From: Streptomyces sp. NBC_00287
GTDB lineage: Bacteria; Actinomycetota; Actinomycetes; Streptomycetales; Streptomycetaceae
Direction: 5' to 3'
Length of the DNA: 64,000 bases
NCBI RefSeq assembly: GCF_036173105.1
Contig: NZ_CP108053.1
Span: 1,798,001-1,862,000, forward strand
Positions within the stretch are counted from its first letter, which is position 1. Each line of letters begins with the position of its first letter. The position numbers were made by a program, and so were the translations under genes. The notes under the pieces were generated by a model. That model saw only the letters and a program-made list of their open reading frames with translations. It was not told where the DNA came from and ran no database searches. Shown in pieces: positions 53,492 to 61,504 of the stretch.

Positions 53492-53926
53492 CTAGAAACC
53501 GAACGCCATCCACTGGTCGGGCCGCTCCAGCGGAGCGAACCCCAGCTTCTCGTAGACGCCGTGCGCGTCATGGGTGGCGAGCAGGATCCGCCGGATCCCG
53601 TACGGCCGCAGCTCCTCGCGGACGGTACCGACCAGCGCCGACCCGATGCCCTTGCCGCGGACCGACGGATCGACATACACATCGCAGAGCCAGGCGAAGG
53701 TGGCGCGATCCGTCACGACCCGGGCATACGCCACCTGCTCCCCCGAAACCACCTCGTACACCCCGAAGTTGAGCGACCCTTCGATCGCCCTGTCCTGCTT
53801 CTCGCGGGGCCGCTCGAGCGCCCAGTACGCGTCCGTGGACAGCCATCGGTGCACGCGCTCGACGTCGATACGGGCGGGGTCGGCGGAGATCTCGTAGCCC
53901 TCGGCGAGGCTCGGCATGTCGGTCAT
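53492..53926 (-). CDS. GNAT N-acetyltransferase
   Basis: A 144-residue single GNAT domain, with the N-terminal DVERVHRWLSTDAYWALERPRE typical of a Streptomyces subgroup, the acetyl-CoA loop DVYVDPSVRGKGIGSALVGTV and ending HDAHGVYEKLGFAPLERPDQWM. The substrate is unknown. ATG at 53926. A 105-base gap separates it from the phosphatase-fold gene on the left and 61 bases from the MocR gene on the right. Confidence 0.85.
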   Translation of the reverse strand: MTDMPSLAEGYEISADPARIDVERVHRWLSTDAYWALERPREKQDRAIEGSLNFGVYEVVSGEQVAYARVVTDRATFAWLCDVYVDPSVRGKGIGSALVGTVREELRPYGIRRILLATHDAHGVYEKLGFAPLERPDQWMAFGF

Positions 53927-53987
53927 GCGGGGAGATTCGCAGGCCGCGGGAGCCTACGTCGAGCGGATTTCGCCGAGGCGTGACCCC

Positions 53988-55421
53988 CTACCCGACCTCC
54001 TCGCAGGCCGCCCGCAGCCGCCGTACTCCCTCCGTGATCTCCCCCGTCCCGGCCACCGCCGCGAAGCTCAACCGCAGGTGGGCGGCGGGGGGTTCGGCGC
54101 TGAAGTACGGGCGGCCGGGGGTGATCGCGACGCCCTTGCGCAGGGCGGCGGCGGTCAGGGCCGTCTCGTCGGTGCCGTCGGGGAGGCGGGGCCAGAGGTG
54201 GTAGCCGCCGGACGGGATGTGCGGCAGGGCGAGTTCCGGCAGCTCGCTCAGCAGCGCGGCCGTCATCGCGTCCCGGCGCAGTCGCAACTCCGAAGAGATC
54301 GCGCGCAGATGACGCGGCCAAGCGGGCGAACCGACCAATTCCAGGGCCGCCTCCTGGAGCGGCCTGGGCACGAAGAAGGTGTCCACGACCTGAATGGCGC
54401 GCAGCCGCTCCAGCACCGGGCCGCGGGCGGCCAGGGCACTCACGCGGAAGCTCGGGGAGGTCGCCTTGGTCAGGGAGCCGACGTGCACGACGACCCCGTC
54501 GGGGTCATCGGCGGCCAGCGGACGCGGCAACGGCCCCGCATCCTCGTGCACCAGCCGCCGTACGAAGTCGTCCTCGATCACGAAGGCACCGGCCTCGCGG
54601 GCGATACGCAGCACCTCGGCGCGGCGGTCGGGGGCGAGCACGGCGCCGGTCGGGTTCTGGAAGAGCGGCTGGCAGACGAAGACCCGGGCGCCGGTGGCCC
54701 GGAACGCGTCGGCGAGGAGGGCGGGGCGCACCCCGTCCGGGTCGACGGGGACCGGCACGGGGCGCAGGCCGGACGCCCGGGCGATGGCCAGCATGCCGGG
54801 GTAGGTGGGCGACTCCACCAGGACCGGCGCGCCGGGCGGGGCCAGCGCGCGCAGGGCCGTGGTCAGCGCCGACTGGCCGCCGGAGGTGATCAGGACCTCG
54901 GCCGCCGTGACCGCGCCGCCGATGCTCCGAGCGAACCATTCGCGCAGCTCCGGCAGCCCCTCCATGGGCGGCCTGCCCCAGGCGCCGGGCCGGCGTCCGG
55001 CCCGGGACAGCGCCGCCGCCATGGCCCGTTCCGGCTGGAGGGAGGGGTGCAGATAGCCGCCGTTGAACTCGATCACACCTGGCGGCGGAGCGGCGAGCGA
55101 GACCAGGACACCGGAGGCGTCCACCGAGCGCGGTACGAGTTCTGCGGCGCCGTCCGCGCTGAGGGAGACCTCCTGCCAGGAGGTGTCCCCGGCGGGCGCC
55201 GCCTCGGCGCGCGGCCCGGCGCGGAAGGCGCCGGCGCCGGGCCGGGTCACCACCAGACCCTCGGCCGCCAGCTGCGCCAGGGCACGCGAGACGGTCACGG
55301 GGCTCACCCGGAACCGCTCGACGAGCGCCCGGCTCGACGGGAGCTTTCCACCATGAGAGTAGCGGTCGAGCTCCCGTCGCAGCTGGTCTGCCAGTTCACC
55401 GACGCTGCTACGCTCTTGCAT
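53988..55421 (-). CDS. MocR-type regulator (GntR DNA-binding domain plus aminotransferase)
   Basis: A 477-residue fusion. The N-terminal GntR winged helix (about 1-75) has LPSSRALVERFRVSPVTVSRALAQLAAEG. The remainder is a class I aminotransferase fold, with LITSGGQSALT, VESPTYPGML, QNPTG, the PLP Lys in VHVGSLTKATSPSFRV and GGYHLWPRLP. MocR proteins usually sense PLP-amino acid adducts to control genes for vitamin B6, GABA or transport. Its ATG overlaps that of the divergent EamA exporter, which is thus the likely target. The start at 55421 is fixed by the helix-turn-helix position. Confidence 0.9.
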   Translation of the reverse strand: MQERSSVGELADQLRRELDRYSHGGKLPSSRALVERFRVSPVTVSRALAQLAAEGLVVTRPGAGAFRAGPRAEAAPAGDTSWQEVSLSADGAAELVPRSVDASGVLVSLAAPPPGVIEFNGGYLHPSLQPERAMAAALSRAGRRPGAWGRPPMEGLPELREWFARSIGGAVTAAEVLITSGGQSALTTALRALAPPGAPVLVESPTYPGMLAIARASGLRPVPVPVDPDGVRPALLADAFRATGARVFVCQPLFQNPTGAVLAPDRRAEVLRIAREAGAFVIEDDFVRRLVHEDAGPLPRPLAADDPDGVVVHVGSLTKATSPSFRVSALAARGPVLERLRAIQVVDTFFVPRPLQEAALELVGSPAWPRHLRAISSELRLRRDAMTAALLSELPELALPHIPSGGYHLWPRLPDGTDETALTAAALRKGVAITPGRPYFSAEPPAAHLRLSFAAVAGTGEITEGVRRLRAACEEVG

Positions 55422-55435
55422 GAGAGCACAGAGTA
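55409..55435. promoter_or_regulatory. Overlapping divergent promoters and shared CATG start
   Basis: The two ATG codons lie in one CATG (55419-55422). TACGCT (55409-55414) is a -10 for the exporter, and TACTCT on the minus strand (55435-55430) a -10 for the MocR gene. Both would yield leaderless transcripts, each promoter lying within the other gene's coding sequence. CTCT/AGAG arms flank the centre. Confidence 0.55.
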
Positions 55436-56334
55436 GCGCTACTGCACCGGTCGCGATAGCGGTCGACACCGCCACCCCCCGGACGACCGGCACCATGCTC
55501 GCCGCCCTCGGCGTCACCGCCTTCTCCCTCACCTTCCCCGCGACCGCCTGGGGTCTGGAGGGCTTCGGCCCCTGGTCGCTGGTGGCCGTGCGCAGTGTCC
55601 TCGCCGCGCTGCTCGCCGGTGGCTGTCTGCTGGCGCTGCGGGTGCCGCTGCCGGACCGCAAGCACTGGGCAGGACTCGCCGTAGTGGCGGCCGGAGTCGT
55701 CGTCGGCTTCCCCCTGCTGACCACGCTCGCGCTCCAGACCTCCACCACCGCGCACGCGGCGGTCGTCGTCGGCCTGCTCCCGCTCACCACCGCGCTGCTC
55801 TCCGCCCTCCGCATGGGCACCCGCCCCTCGCGCACCTTCTGGACGGCGGCGCTGGCCGGGGCGGCCGCGGTGGTCGCCTTCACCGTGCAGCAGAGCGGCG
55901 GCGCCCTCAGCAGCGCCGATCTGTATCTGTTCGCGGCCCTGCTGGTGTGCGCGGCCGGCTACACCGAGGGCGGCCGGCTGGCCCGGGTGATGCCGGGCTG
56001 GCATGTCATCGGCTGGGCGCTGGTGCTGTGTCTGCCGGTGTCCCTGCCCGCCGCCGCGCTCGCCCTGACGCAGGAGCCCGTCCAGCTCACCGCGCACAGC
56101 GTGACCGGGGTGCTGTGGGTGGCGGCCGGCTCCCAGTTCCTCGGCCTTGTCGTCTGGTACCGGGGCATGGCGGTCATCGGCATCCCGAAGGCCAGCCAGT
56201 TGCAGTTGGCCCAGCCGCTGCTCACACTGGTGTGGTCGGTGCTGCTGCTGGGCGAGCATCTGACAGTGGCCGCCCCACTGACGGCCGCGGCGGTGCTCGT
56301 CTGCATCGCCGTCACCCAAAGGGCGCGCGGTTGA
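55420..56334 (+). CDS. EamA/DMT-family transporter
   Basis: A 304-residue membrane protein with ten predicted helices in two EamA repeats; internal landmarks are ALQTSTTAHAAVVVGLLPLTTALLSAL and WYRGMAVIGIPKASQLQLAQPLLTLVWSVLLLGE. The family exports amino acids or other small metabolites (RhaT/YdcZ type). It is divergent from and shares start bases with the MocR gene, so the export substrate may be an amine or vitamin B6-linked compound; this is inference. ATG at 55420 leaves a short polar N-terminus before the first helix. Confidence 0.9.
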   Translation: MRAQSSATAPVAIAVDTATPRTTGTMLAALGVTAFSLTFPATAWGLEGFGPWSLVAVRSVLAALLAGGCLLALRVPLPDRKHWAGLAVVAAGVVVGFPLLTTLALQTSTTAHAAVVVGLLPLTTALLSALRMGTRPSRTFWTAALAGAAAVVAFTVQQSGGALSSADLYLFAALLVCAAGYTEGGRLARVMPGWHVIGWALVLCLPVSLPAAALALTQEPVQLTAHSVTGVLWVAAGSQFLGLVVWYRGMAVIGIPKASQLQLAQPLLTLVWSVLLLGEHLTVAAPLTAAAVLVCIAVTQRARG

Positions 56335-56426
56335 GTGGGCCGTACGACCCACTTCCCACCGCCGCCCCGGGCCGTAGACTCAAGGCCACGGACCGCTGCT
56401 CCCGCACTTGCTGAGGAGGCCTCCAG

Positions 56427-56624
56427 ATGCGTGCAACCGTGGGCGACCAACTTGTCCAGCACGGCAGGGTGGTCGGACAGCACGACAAGGTCGGCGAGAT
56501 CGTCGAAGTACTGGGCCAGGAGGGCAATCCGCCGTACCGCGTCCGCTTCGAGGACGGGCACGAGGGCCTGTGCTCCCCCGGCCCCGACACGGAGATCCGC
56601 CACAAGGACACCACCCTCGGATAG
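56427..56624 (+). CDS. DUF1918-domain protein, 65 aa
   Basis: A small SH3-like barrel protein matching the DUF1918 layout: MRATVGDQLVQHGRVVGQHDKVGEIVEVLG followed by PPYRVRFEDGHEGLCSPGPD. Function unknown; such genes are common in Actinobacteria and often single. GAGGAGG stands 11 bases before the ATG. The convergent GHL10 gene ends one base after its stop codon. Confidence 0.85.
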   Translation: MRATVGDQLVQHGRVVGQHDKVGEIVEVLGQEGNPPYRVRFEDGHEGLCSPGPDTEIRHKDTTLG

Positions 56625-56625
56625 T

Positions 56626-57846
56626 TCAGCGCGGGGGCATCGCCGGCTGCTGGTAGTGGTCGGCGACCACCCGCGCCATGGCCCCGATCGGATCCGCCGC
56701 CACCTCCCGGGCGGCGAAGAAGACCTGCCCGCGCGCCTCCGCATGGTTGCGCGCCAGCGTGAGGTGCCGGGACAGCTCGTCCGGGTCCTGCCAGGCGGCG
56801 GACTGCGTCGGGTCGCCGGCCCGGTACAGCGCCTCGCCGACGTACAGCTTCGTCGCGGTGCCCCGGACCGCCCGCGCCCACCAGGGCAGCAGTACGGCGT
56901 AGTCGGCAGCGGTGTGGCCGATGTGCCAGTAAAGCTGCGGGCAGATGTAGTCGACCCAGTTCTTCCGGACCCATTTCCGGGTGTCCGCGTAGAGATCGTC
57001 GTACGCCTGGAGTGCCTGGGTGTCGCTGCCGAGCGGGTCGGTGCCGGCGTTGCGCCACACCCCGAAGGGGCTGATCCCGAACTGGGTGCCCGGCCGGACC
57101 TGCTTGATCCGGGCCGCCGTCTCCTCGATCAGCCGGTCGATGTTGTGGCGCCGCCAGGCGGCCCGGCCGGCGAAGCCTGCGCCGTGGCGGTCGTAGGCGA
57201 CATCGTCGTCGAAGCTATGGCCCGCCAGCGGATACGGATAGAAGTAGTCGTCGAAGTGCACGCCGTCGACGGCGTACTTGCGCACCGCGTCCAGCATCGC
57301 GTCCTGCACGAAGGCGCGGACCTCGGGCAGCCCGGGGTTGTAGTAGAGCTGCCCGCCGTATCGCACGACCCAGTCGGGGTGCTTGCGGGCGGGGTGTGAG
57401 GCGACGAGCCTCGTCAGATTGGTGTGCTCGGCGATCCGGTACGGGTTGAACCAGGCGTGCAGCTCCAGCCCGCGGGCGTGCGCCTCGCGTACGGCCGTGC
57501 CGAGCGGGTCCCAGCCGGGGGCCTTGCCCTGGGTCCCGGTCAGCACGGCCGACCAGGGTTCGTGCGGCGAGGGCCACAGGGCGTCGGCCGTGGGCCGCAC
57601 CTGGAAGATCACCGTGTTCAGCCGCCGCCGTACCGCCGCATCGAGGTGGGCGATCAGCTCGGCGCGCTGCGCCGCCGCGCTCAGGCCCGGCACGGAAGGC
57701 CAGTCCCGGTTGGCCACCGTCGCCAGCCACATACCCCGCATCTCGCCGGCCAGATGCCGCATGCTCGGCGCGGCCGACGCCCCCGATGCCGTCGAGAAGG
57801 TCGCCAGCGCGGCCAGTGCGAAGGCCCTGCGCGTGACTCGGCCCAT
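56626..57846 (-). CDS. Secreted GHL10-family glycoside hydrolase-like protein
   Basis: A 406-residue exported protein. The twin-arginine-like signal (GRVTRRAFALAALATFSTAS) is cleaved near ASAAP. The (beta/alpha)8 domain follows: EMRGMWLATVANRDWP, LNTVIFQVRPTADALWPS, GLELHAWFNPYRIA, GVHFDDYFYPYP and WVDYICPQLYWHIG. The family (DUF187/GHL10) is thought to hydrolyse amino-sugar glycans; the acids in FDDYFYP are candidates for catalysis. ATG at 57846 gives the best signal peptide; a TTG 5 codons upstream is possible. Confidence 0.88.
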   Translation of the reverse strand: MGRVTRRAFALAALATFSTASGASAAPSMRHLAGEMRGMWLATVANRDWPSVPGLSAAAQRAELIAHLDAAVRRRLNTVIFQVRPTADALWPSPHEPWSAVLTGTQGKAPGWDPLGTAVREAHARGLELHAWFNPYRIAEHTNLTRLVASHPARKHPDWVVRYGGQLYYNPGLPEVRAFVQDAMLDAVRKYAVDGVHFDDYFYPYPLAGHSFDDDVAYDRHGAGFAGRAAWRRHNIDRLIEETAARIKQVRPGTQFGISPFGVWRNAGTDPLGSDTQALQAYDDLYADTRKWVRKNWVDYICPQLYWHIGHTAADYAVLLPWWARAVRGTATKLYVGEALYRAGDPTQSAAWQDPDELSRHLTLARNHAEARGQVFFAAREVAADPIGAMARVVADHYQQPAMPPR

Positions 57847-58021
57847 CCTCTGCACCCCCAATTGCCCTGCGGATCCGCACCGTCACGGACCGTCTCCGCG
57901 CCTCAGGATGCCCGACCCCGACGATCGATCATCGATACTTGGGAGTAACGTGCACGAACGGAGCAGGCACCGGAGACAACGGCGGACCTGCCCCCAGCCG
58001 AAGATCTGCGAAAGGGACGAT

Positions 58022-58882
58022 GTGACGGACATCGAGCGCGTCGGAGTGGTGGGCTGCGGCCAGATGGGAGCCGGCATCGCCGAGGTGTGCGCCCGGGCCG
58101 GCCTGGACGTGAAGGTCGCCGAGACCACCGGCGAGGCCCTGGAGATCGGCCGCACCCGGCTGTTCAACTCCCTGACCAAGGCCGCCGAACGCGGCAAGAT
58201 CAGCGAGGACGAGCTGGCGGCGACACAGGCGCGACTCAGCTTCACCACCGACCTCGGCGAGTTCGCGGACCGCGATCTGGTGATCGAGGCCGTCGTGGAG
58301 AACGAGCAGGTCAAGACCGAGATCTTCCAGGTGCTCGACCAGGTCGTGACCCGGCCGGACGCCATCCTGGCCTCCAACACCTCCTCCATCCCGCTGGTGA
58401 AACTGGCGGTCGCCACCTCGCGGCCCGACCACGTCATCGGCATCCACTTCTTCAATCCCGCCCCGGTGCAGAAGCTGGTCGAGCTGATCCCGGCGCTCAC
58501 CACCTCCGAGGGCACGCTCAGCCGCGCCCAGGGCTTCGCCGAGAAGCTGCTGGGCAAGCACGCCATCCGCGCCCAGGACCGCTCCGGCTTCGTGGTGAAC
58601 GCGCTGCTGATCCCCTACCTCCTCTCCGCGATCCGGATGTTCGAGTCCGGAATCGCCAGCCGCGAGGACATCGACAACGGCATGGAGCTTGGCTGCGCCC
58701 ACCCGATGGGCCCGCTGAAGCTGTCCGACCTCATCGGTCTGGACACGGTGGCGTCCGTGGCGTACTCGATGTACGAGGAGTACAAGGAGCCGCTGTACGC
58801 CGCTCCCCCGCTGCTCCAGCGCATGGTCGACGCCGGCCGCCTCGGCCGGAAGTCCGGCTCGGGCTTCTACACCTACGGCTGA
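58022..58882 (+). CDS. 3-hydroxybutyryl-CoA dehydrogenase
   Basis: A 286-residue NAD(P)-dependent 3-hydroxyacyl-CoA dehydrogenase. The Rossmann loop is VGVVGCGQMGAGIAEV, the catalytic His-containing GIHFFNPAPVQKLVELI follows NTSSIPL, and the C-terminal domain has DRSGFVVNALLIPYL and LGCAHPMGPLKLSDLIGLDT. It interconverts acetoacetyl-CoA and 3-hydroxybutyryl-CoA, in fatty acid or polyhydroxybutyrate metabolism or butyryl-CoA supply. The length fits the short FadB2/Hbd type. GTG at 58022 has AAGGGA upstream. A strong terminator follows. Confidence 0.9.
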   Translation: MTDIERVGVVGCGQMGAGIAEVCARAGLDVKVAETTGEALEIGRTRLFNSLTKAAERGKISEDELAATQARLSFTTDLGEFADRDLVIEAVVENEQVKTEIFQVLDQVVTRPDAILASNTSSIPLVKLAVATSRPDHVIGIHFFNPAPVQKLVELIPALTTSEGTLSRAQGFAEKLLGKHAIRAQDRSGFVVNALLIPYLLSAIRMFESGIASREDIDNGMELGCAHPMGPLKLSDLIGLDTVASVAYSMYEEYKEPLYAAPPLLQRMVDAGRLGRKSGSGFYTYG

Positions 58883-58902
58883 TTACGGACAGTGGCTTGA
58901 AA

Positions 58903-58932
58903 GGGCCCGGCACTCCTGCGAGTGCCGGGCCC
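58903..58932 (+). terminator. Terminator after the hydroxybutyryl-CoA dehydrogenase gene
   Basis: A perfect 13-bp stem (GGGCCCGGCACTC with GAGTGCCGGGCCC) and a CTGC loop, 20 bases beyond the stop. Confidence 0.85.
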
Positions 58933-59064
58933 GCGGCATTCACACACCGTGTGCACTGCGGGCCCGCATATGCCCTCCGCACACGCTCCCCACGTGTCCA
59001 CCAGGGGAGTTGACTCCTGATGCGCATGCAAGGGATGTGAGACGACTACGGAAAGGAGCGGTTC

Positions 59065-59322
59065 GTGACCGCCGATCCCGAGCATTCCGTCGTCCAAGGA
59101 GAACTCGCAGAGTTACGACGCCGACTCGACGTGGCATACGCACGCGTCGAGGGCGGACTGGCACTGATCACCCATCGCACCGAGGAGACCGCCAAGGAAC
59201 TGGACGAGTTGAACACGCGGATGGTCACTCTGGAGCACGCTCGATGGCCGCTGCCGTCGATCGCGGCCGTCACGGCCGTGGGCGCCCTGGTCGTGGCGAT
59301 CTGGCAGGCGCTGGGGCGTTAG
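59065..59322 (+). CDS. Coiled-coil protein with C-terminal membrane anchor, 85 aa
   Basis: Residues about 10-58 form a charged helix with heptad leucines (LAELRRRLDVAYARVEG, ELDELNTRMVTLEHA); residues 64-82 are a transmembrane helix (IAAVTAVGALVVAIWQAL). It is a tail-anchored coiled coil, seen in many actinobacterial and phage-like small proteins, with no assigned role. GTG at 59065 follows AAGGAGCGGTTC. The last four bases overlap the stop of the convergent NUDIX gene. Confidence 0.75.
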   Translation: MTADPEHSVVQGELAELRRRLDVAYARVEGGLALITHRTEETAKELDELNTRMVTLEHARWPLPSIAAVTAVGALVVAIWQALGR

Positions 59323-59858
59323 GCGTCCTGCCCGAGCCTGAGGTGGTGCAGCAGGAGTAACGCGGCCGCCATGTTGGCGGCCGGGACCTCCCCACGGGCG
59401 ACCATGTCGGGGACGAGCTTGAGGGGGACCCATTCCCGGCGGTCCGATTCGAAGTCGTCCACGGGATGTCCGACGTACTCGCCCTCGTCCGCCCAGTAGA
59501 TGTGGTGCCGGGCGTCGGTGAGTCCGTTGGACGGCTCCACGCTCATGAGGTGGTGCAGGGGCCCCGGCCGCCAGCCGGTCTCCTCCTCCAGCTCCCTGGC
59601 GGCGGCTACGGCGATGTCCTCGCCGTCCTCGACCACTCCGGCCGCGAGTTCCCACCCCCAGCTGTCGGTGATGAACCGGTGGCGCCACAGCAGAAGGACC
59701 TCGTTGGCCTCATTGACCACCGTGGCCACGGCGACCGGGCGCAGCCGTATCAGGAAGTGGTCCAGGTGCCGGCCGTCCGGCAGCTCGATATCCGCGAGAT
59801 TGACGCTGAACCAGCGATTTGAGTACACAGTCCGTTCGTTCTGTTTCGTCCACTGCAC
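59319..59858 (-). CDS. NUDIX hydrolase
   Basis: A 179-residue protein with a full Nudix box, GVVEDGEDIAVAAARELEEE followed by TGW (GX5EX7REUXEEXGU). The N-terminal half (RWFSVNLADIELPDGRHLDHFLIRL) resembles ADP-ribose pyrophosphatases. It probably hydrolyses ADP-sugars or another nucleoside diphosphate derivative. ATG at 59858. The 74-base gap to the NsdA-like regulator upstream contains no terminator, so the regulator and NUDIX genes may be co-transcribed. Confidence 0.88.
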   Translation of the reverse strand: MQWTKQNERTVYSNRWFSVNLADIELPDGRHLDHFLIRLRPVAVATVVNEANEVLLLWRHRFITDSWGWELAAGVVEDGEDIAVAAARELEEETGWRPGPLHHLMSVEPSNGLTDARHHIYWADEGEYVGHPVDDFESDRREWVPLKLVPDMVARGEVPAANMAAALLLLHHLRLGQDA

Positions 59859-59933
59859 GGTTCTGCCACCTTCCGTCGAGTAAGTGGCAATATCGCAGCA
59901 GGGACTATGTGCTGTCGGTGCTCGCGCAACGGT

Positions 59934-61274
59934 CTACAGCGGTACGCGCAGCGCTCCGTCGATGAGTTCGGCGGCCTCGGCGGTGCCCGCACAGCCGCTG
60001 CGCACCAGGTATTCGCGTACCGCCCGGAGTCTGTCGCGCAGTCGCTGGGACTCCATTCCCCGGGCCTGTTCGGCCATCTGCACAGCGGTGGCCACCGCCT
60101 TGTCGGCGTGGCCCTGCCGCAGTTCGATCGTACTGAGCATCGCCAGCCGGTGCACCCGGCCCCGGTCATGGGCGGGATTGTCGACGGCCGCGGCCGCGTG
60201 CTCCCCGGCCGCCGCCAGCTCGCCCAGGCTCAGCAGCGCCTCCGCCACCTGGACATTGACAAGTCCCGGCTGGACATAGCCCGTTTCATCGGGTTCGTAT
60301 CCGCGCCGGATGCGCTCGGCGGCCTGCTCGGCACGCCGGATGCAGGACATGGCGCTCGTGCCGTCACCGAGGTGCGCGTACGCCTTCGCCTGCATCGCGT
60401 ACAGGTCGGAGGCGAGCGCCGGGGTGATGTGCCGGCCCGCGGCGCGCAACGCGGCCTCCGCGAAGGCGACGGCCTGACGGAACTCCCGCATGTACAGGGC
60501 CTGGTTGACCAGCAGGGCGATCACATACGCGCCGAGCCCCCGGTCGCCGCTGGCCTTCGCGAGCCGCAGCGCCTGGTGGAAGTAGCGCTGGGCGAGGCCG
60601 TGCGCGTCGGAGTCGTAGGCGCAGATCCCCGCGATGGCCACCAACCCACCCGTGGCCCGGTGCAGTTGACGACCGGTGGCGTCGGTGTAGCTGCCGCGCA
60701 GCAGCGGGGCTGCCTCGGCGTTGAGGAAGCCGACGATCCGGGTGCGGGTCGCTATGCCGCCGGCCTTGCGGTACATCTGCTCGTAGTGGGTGCGGGCGGC
60801 GCGCAGCATCGTGAGGTCGGCGGGGGTGACCCGGTGTCGGCCGCCGCGCGAGACGTCCACGTCCTCGGGCGGGTTCTCCCACTCCCACACGGGCATCACG
60901 GCGGGGGTGCCGGTGACGGCGGGCGCGCCGAGGATGTGCGGGCGCTGTTGTTCGTCGGAGCGCCACAGGGCGGTGGCCCGCTCGACGAAGCCGGACAGCG
61001 AGGTGCCGTGCGGGGCGGAGGGTTCGCCGGGTACGCCGAGGCCGATGTCGTCGAGGGTGACGGGCCGTTGGAGCCGGCCTGCCAGCACCTCGCAGATCAG
61101 GTCGGGGACTTGACCGCGCGGCCGCTGCCCCTTCAACCACCGTGCCACGGCGGTGTGTTCGTATCTGAGCGCGAGCCCGCGCGCCCGTCCGGCCTGGTTC
61201 ACGTGTGCCGCAAGACCCGCGTGCGAGATCCCCGCCTCGTCCAGGATCGCGTCGAGCAGAGTGTTGGGCTGCAT
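59934..61274 (-). CDS. NsdA-like TPR regulatory protein
   Basis: A 446-residue protein. The N-terminal helix-turn-helix-like part (NTLLDAILDEAGISHAGLAAHVN, EHTAVARWLKGQRP) covers about 1-80. The remainder is helical, with repeated TPR-like units (AQRYFHQALRLAKASGD, AVAFAEAALRAAGRH, LYAMQAKAYAHLGD, ELRQGHADKAV). The layout matches the NsdA/NsdB group of Streptomyces, negative regulators of sporulation and antibiotic production; closeness to NsdA itself cannot be judged here. ATG at 61274. A palindrome covers its likely -35 region. Confidence 0.75.
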   Translation of the reverse strand: MQPNTLLDAILDEAGISHAGLAAHVNQAGRARGLALRYEHTAVARWLKGQRPRGQVPDLICEVLAGRLQRPVTLDDIGLGVPGEPSAPHGTSLSGFVERATALWRSDEQQRPHILGAPAVTGTPAVMPVWEWENPPEDVDVSRGGRHRVTPADLTMLRAARTHYEQMYRKAGGIATRTRIVGFLNAEAAPLLRGSYTDATGRQLHRATGGLVAIAGICAYDSDAHGLAQRYFHQALRLAKASGDRGLGAYVIALLVNQALYMREFRQAVAFAEAALRAAGRHITPALASDLYAMQAKAYAHLGDGTSAMSCIRRAEQAAERIRRGYEPDETGYVQPGLVNVQVAEALLSLGELAAAGEHAAAAVDNPAHDRGRVHRLAMLSTIELRQGHADKAVATAVQMAEQARGMESQRLRDRLRAVREYLVRSGCAGTAEAAELIDGALRVPL

Positions 61275-61303
61275 ATATGCCCCCCGGGTGGCTCGGTGCC
61301 GTC

Positions 61304-61337
61304 AGAGTAGTGGTTCCGCCTTCACACGGGGTGTGAA
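61304..61337 (-). promoter_or_regulatory. Promoter of the NsdA-like gene with palindrome over -35
   Basis: Minus-strand TACTCT (61309-61304) is a good -10, 29 bases before the ATG. The perfect palindrome TTCACAC-GGG-GTGTGAA (61321-61337) covers the -35 position, which otherwise has no consensus. A regulator that binds here would act directly on polymerase. Confidence 0.5.
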
Positions 61338-61504
61338 CGGAGTGCTCGAATCCGGGCTGTGTGCACACTGTCGCGGAGAGTTGCCAACCGGTTGACTGAA
61401 TTGCCTCGAAAGAGGCCGGCCGGGCCGCCGGCTCCCCCTCGTACAGTGCGGCGGCCCTGCCGGGACGCTGCGCCGGCTACGCCGGGTGACTGTTCGTCGT
61501 TGCG

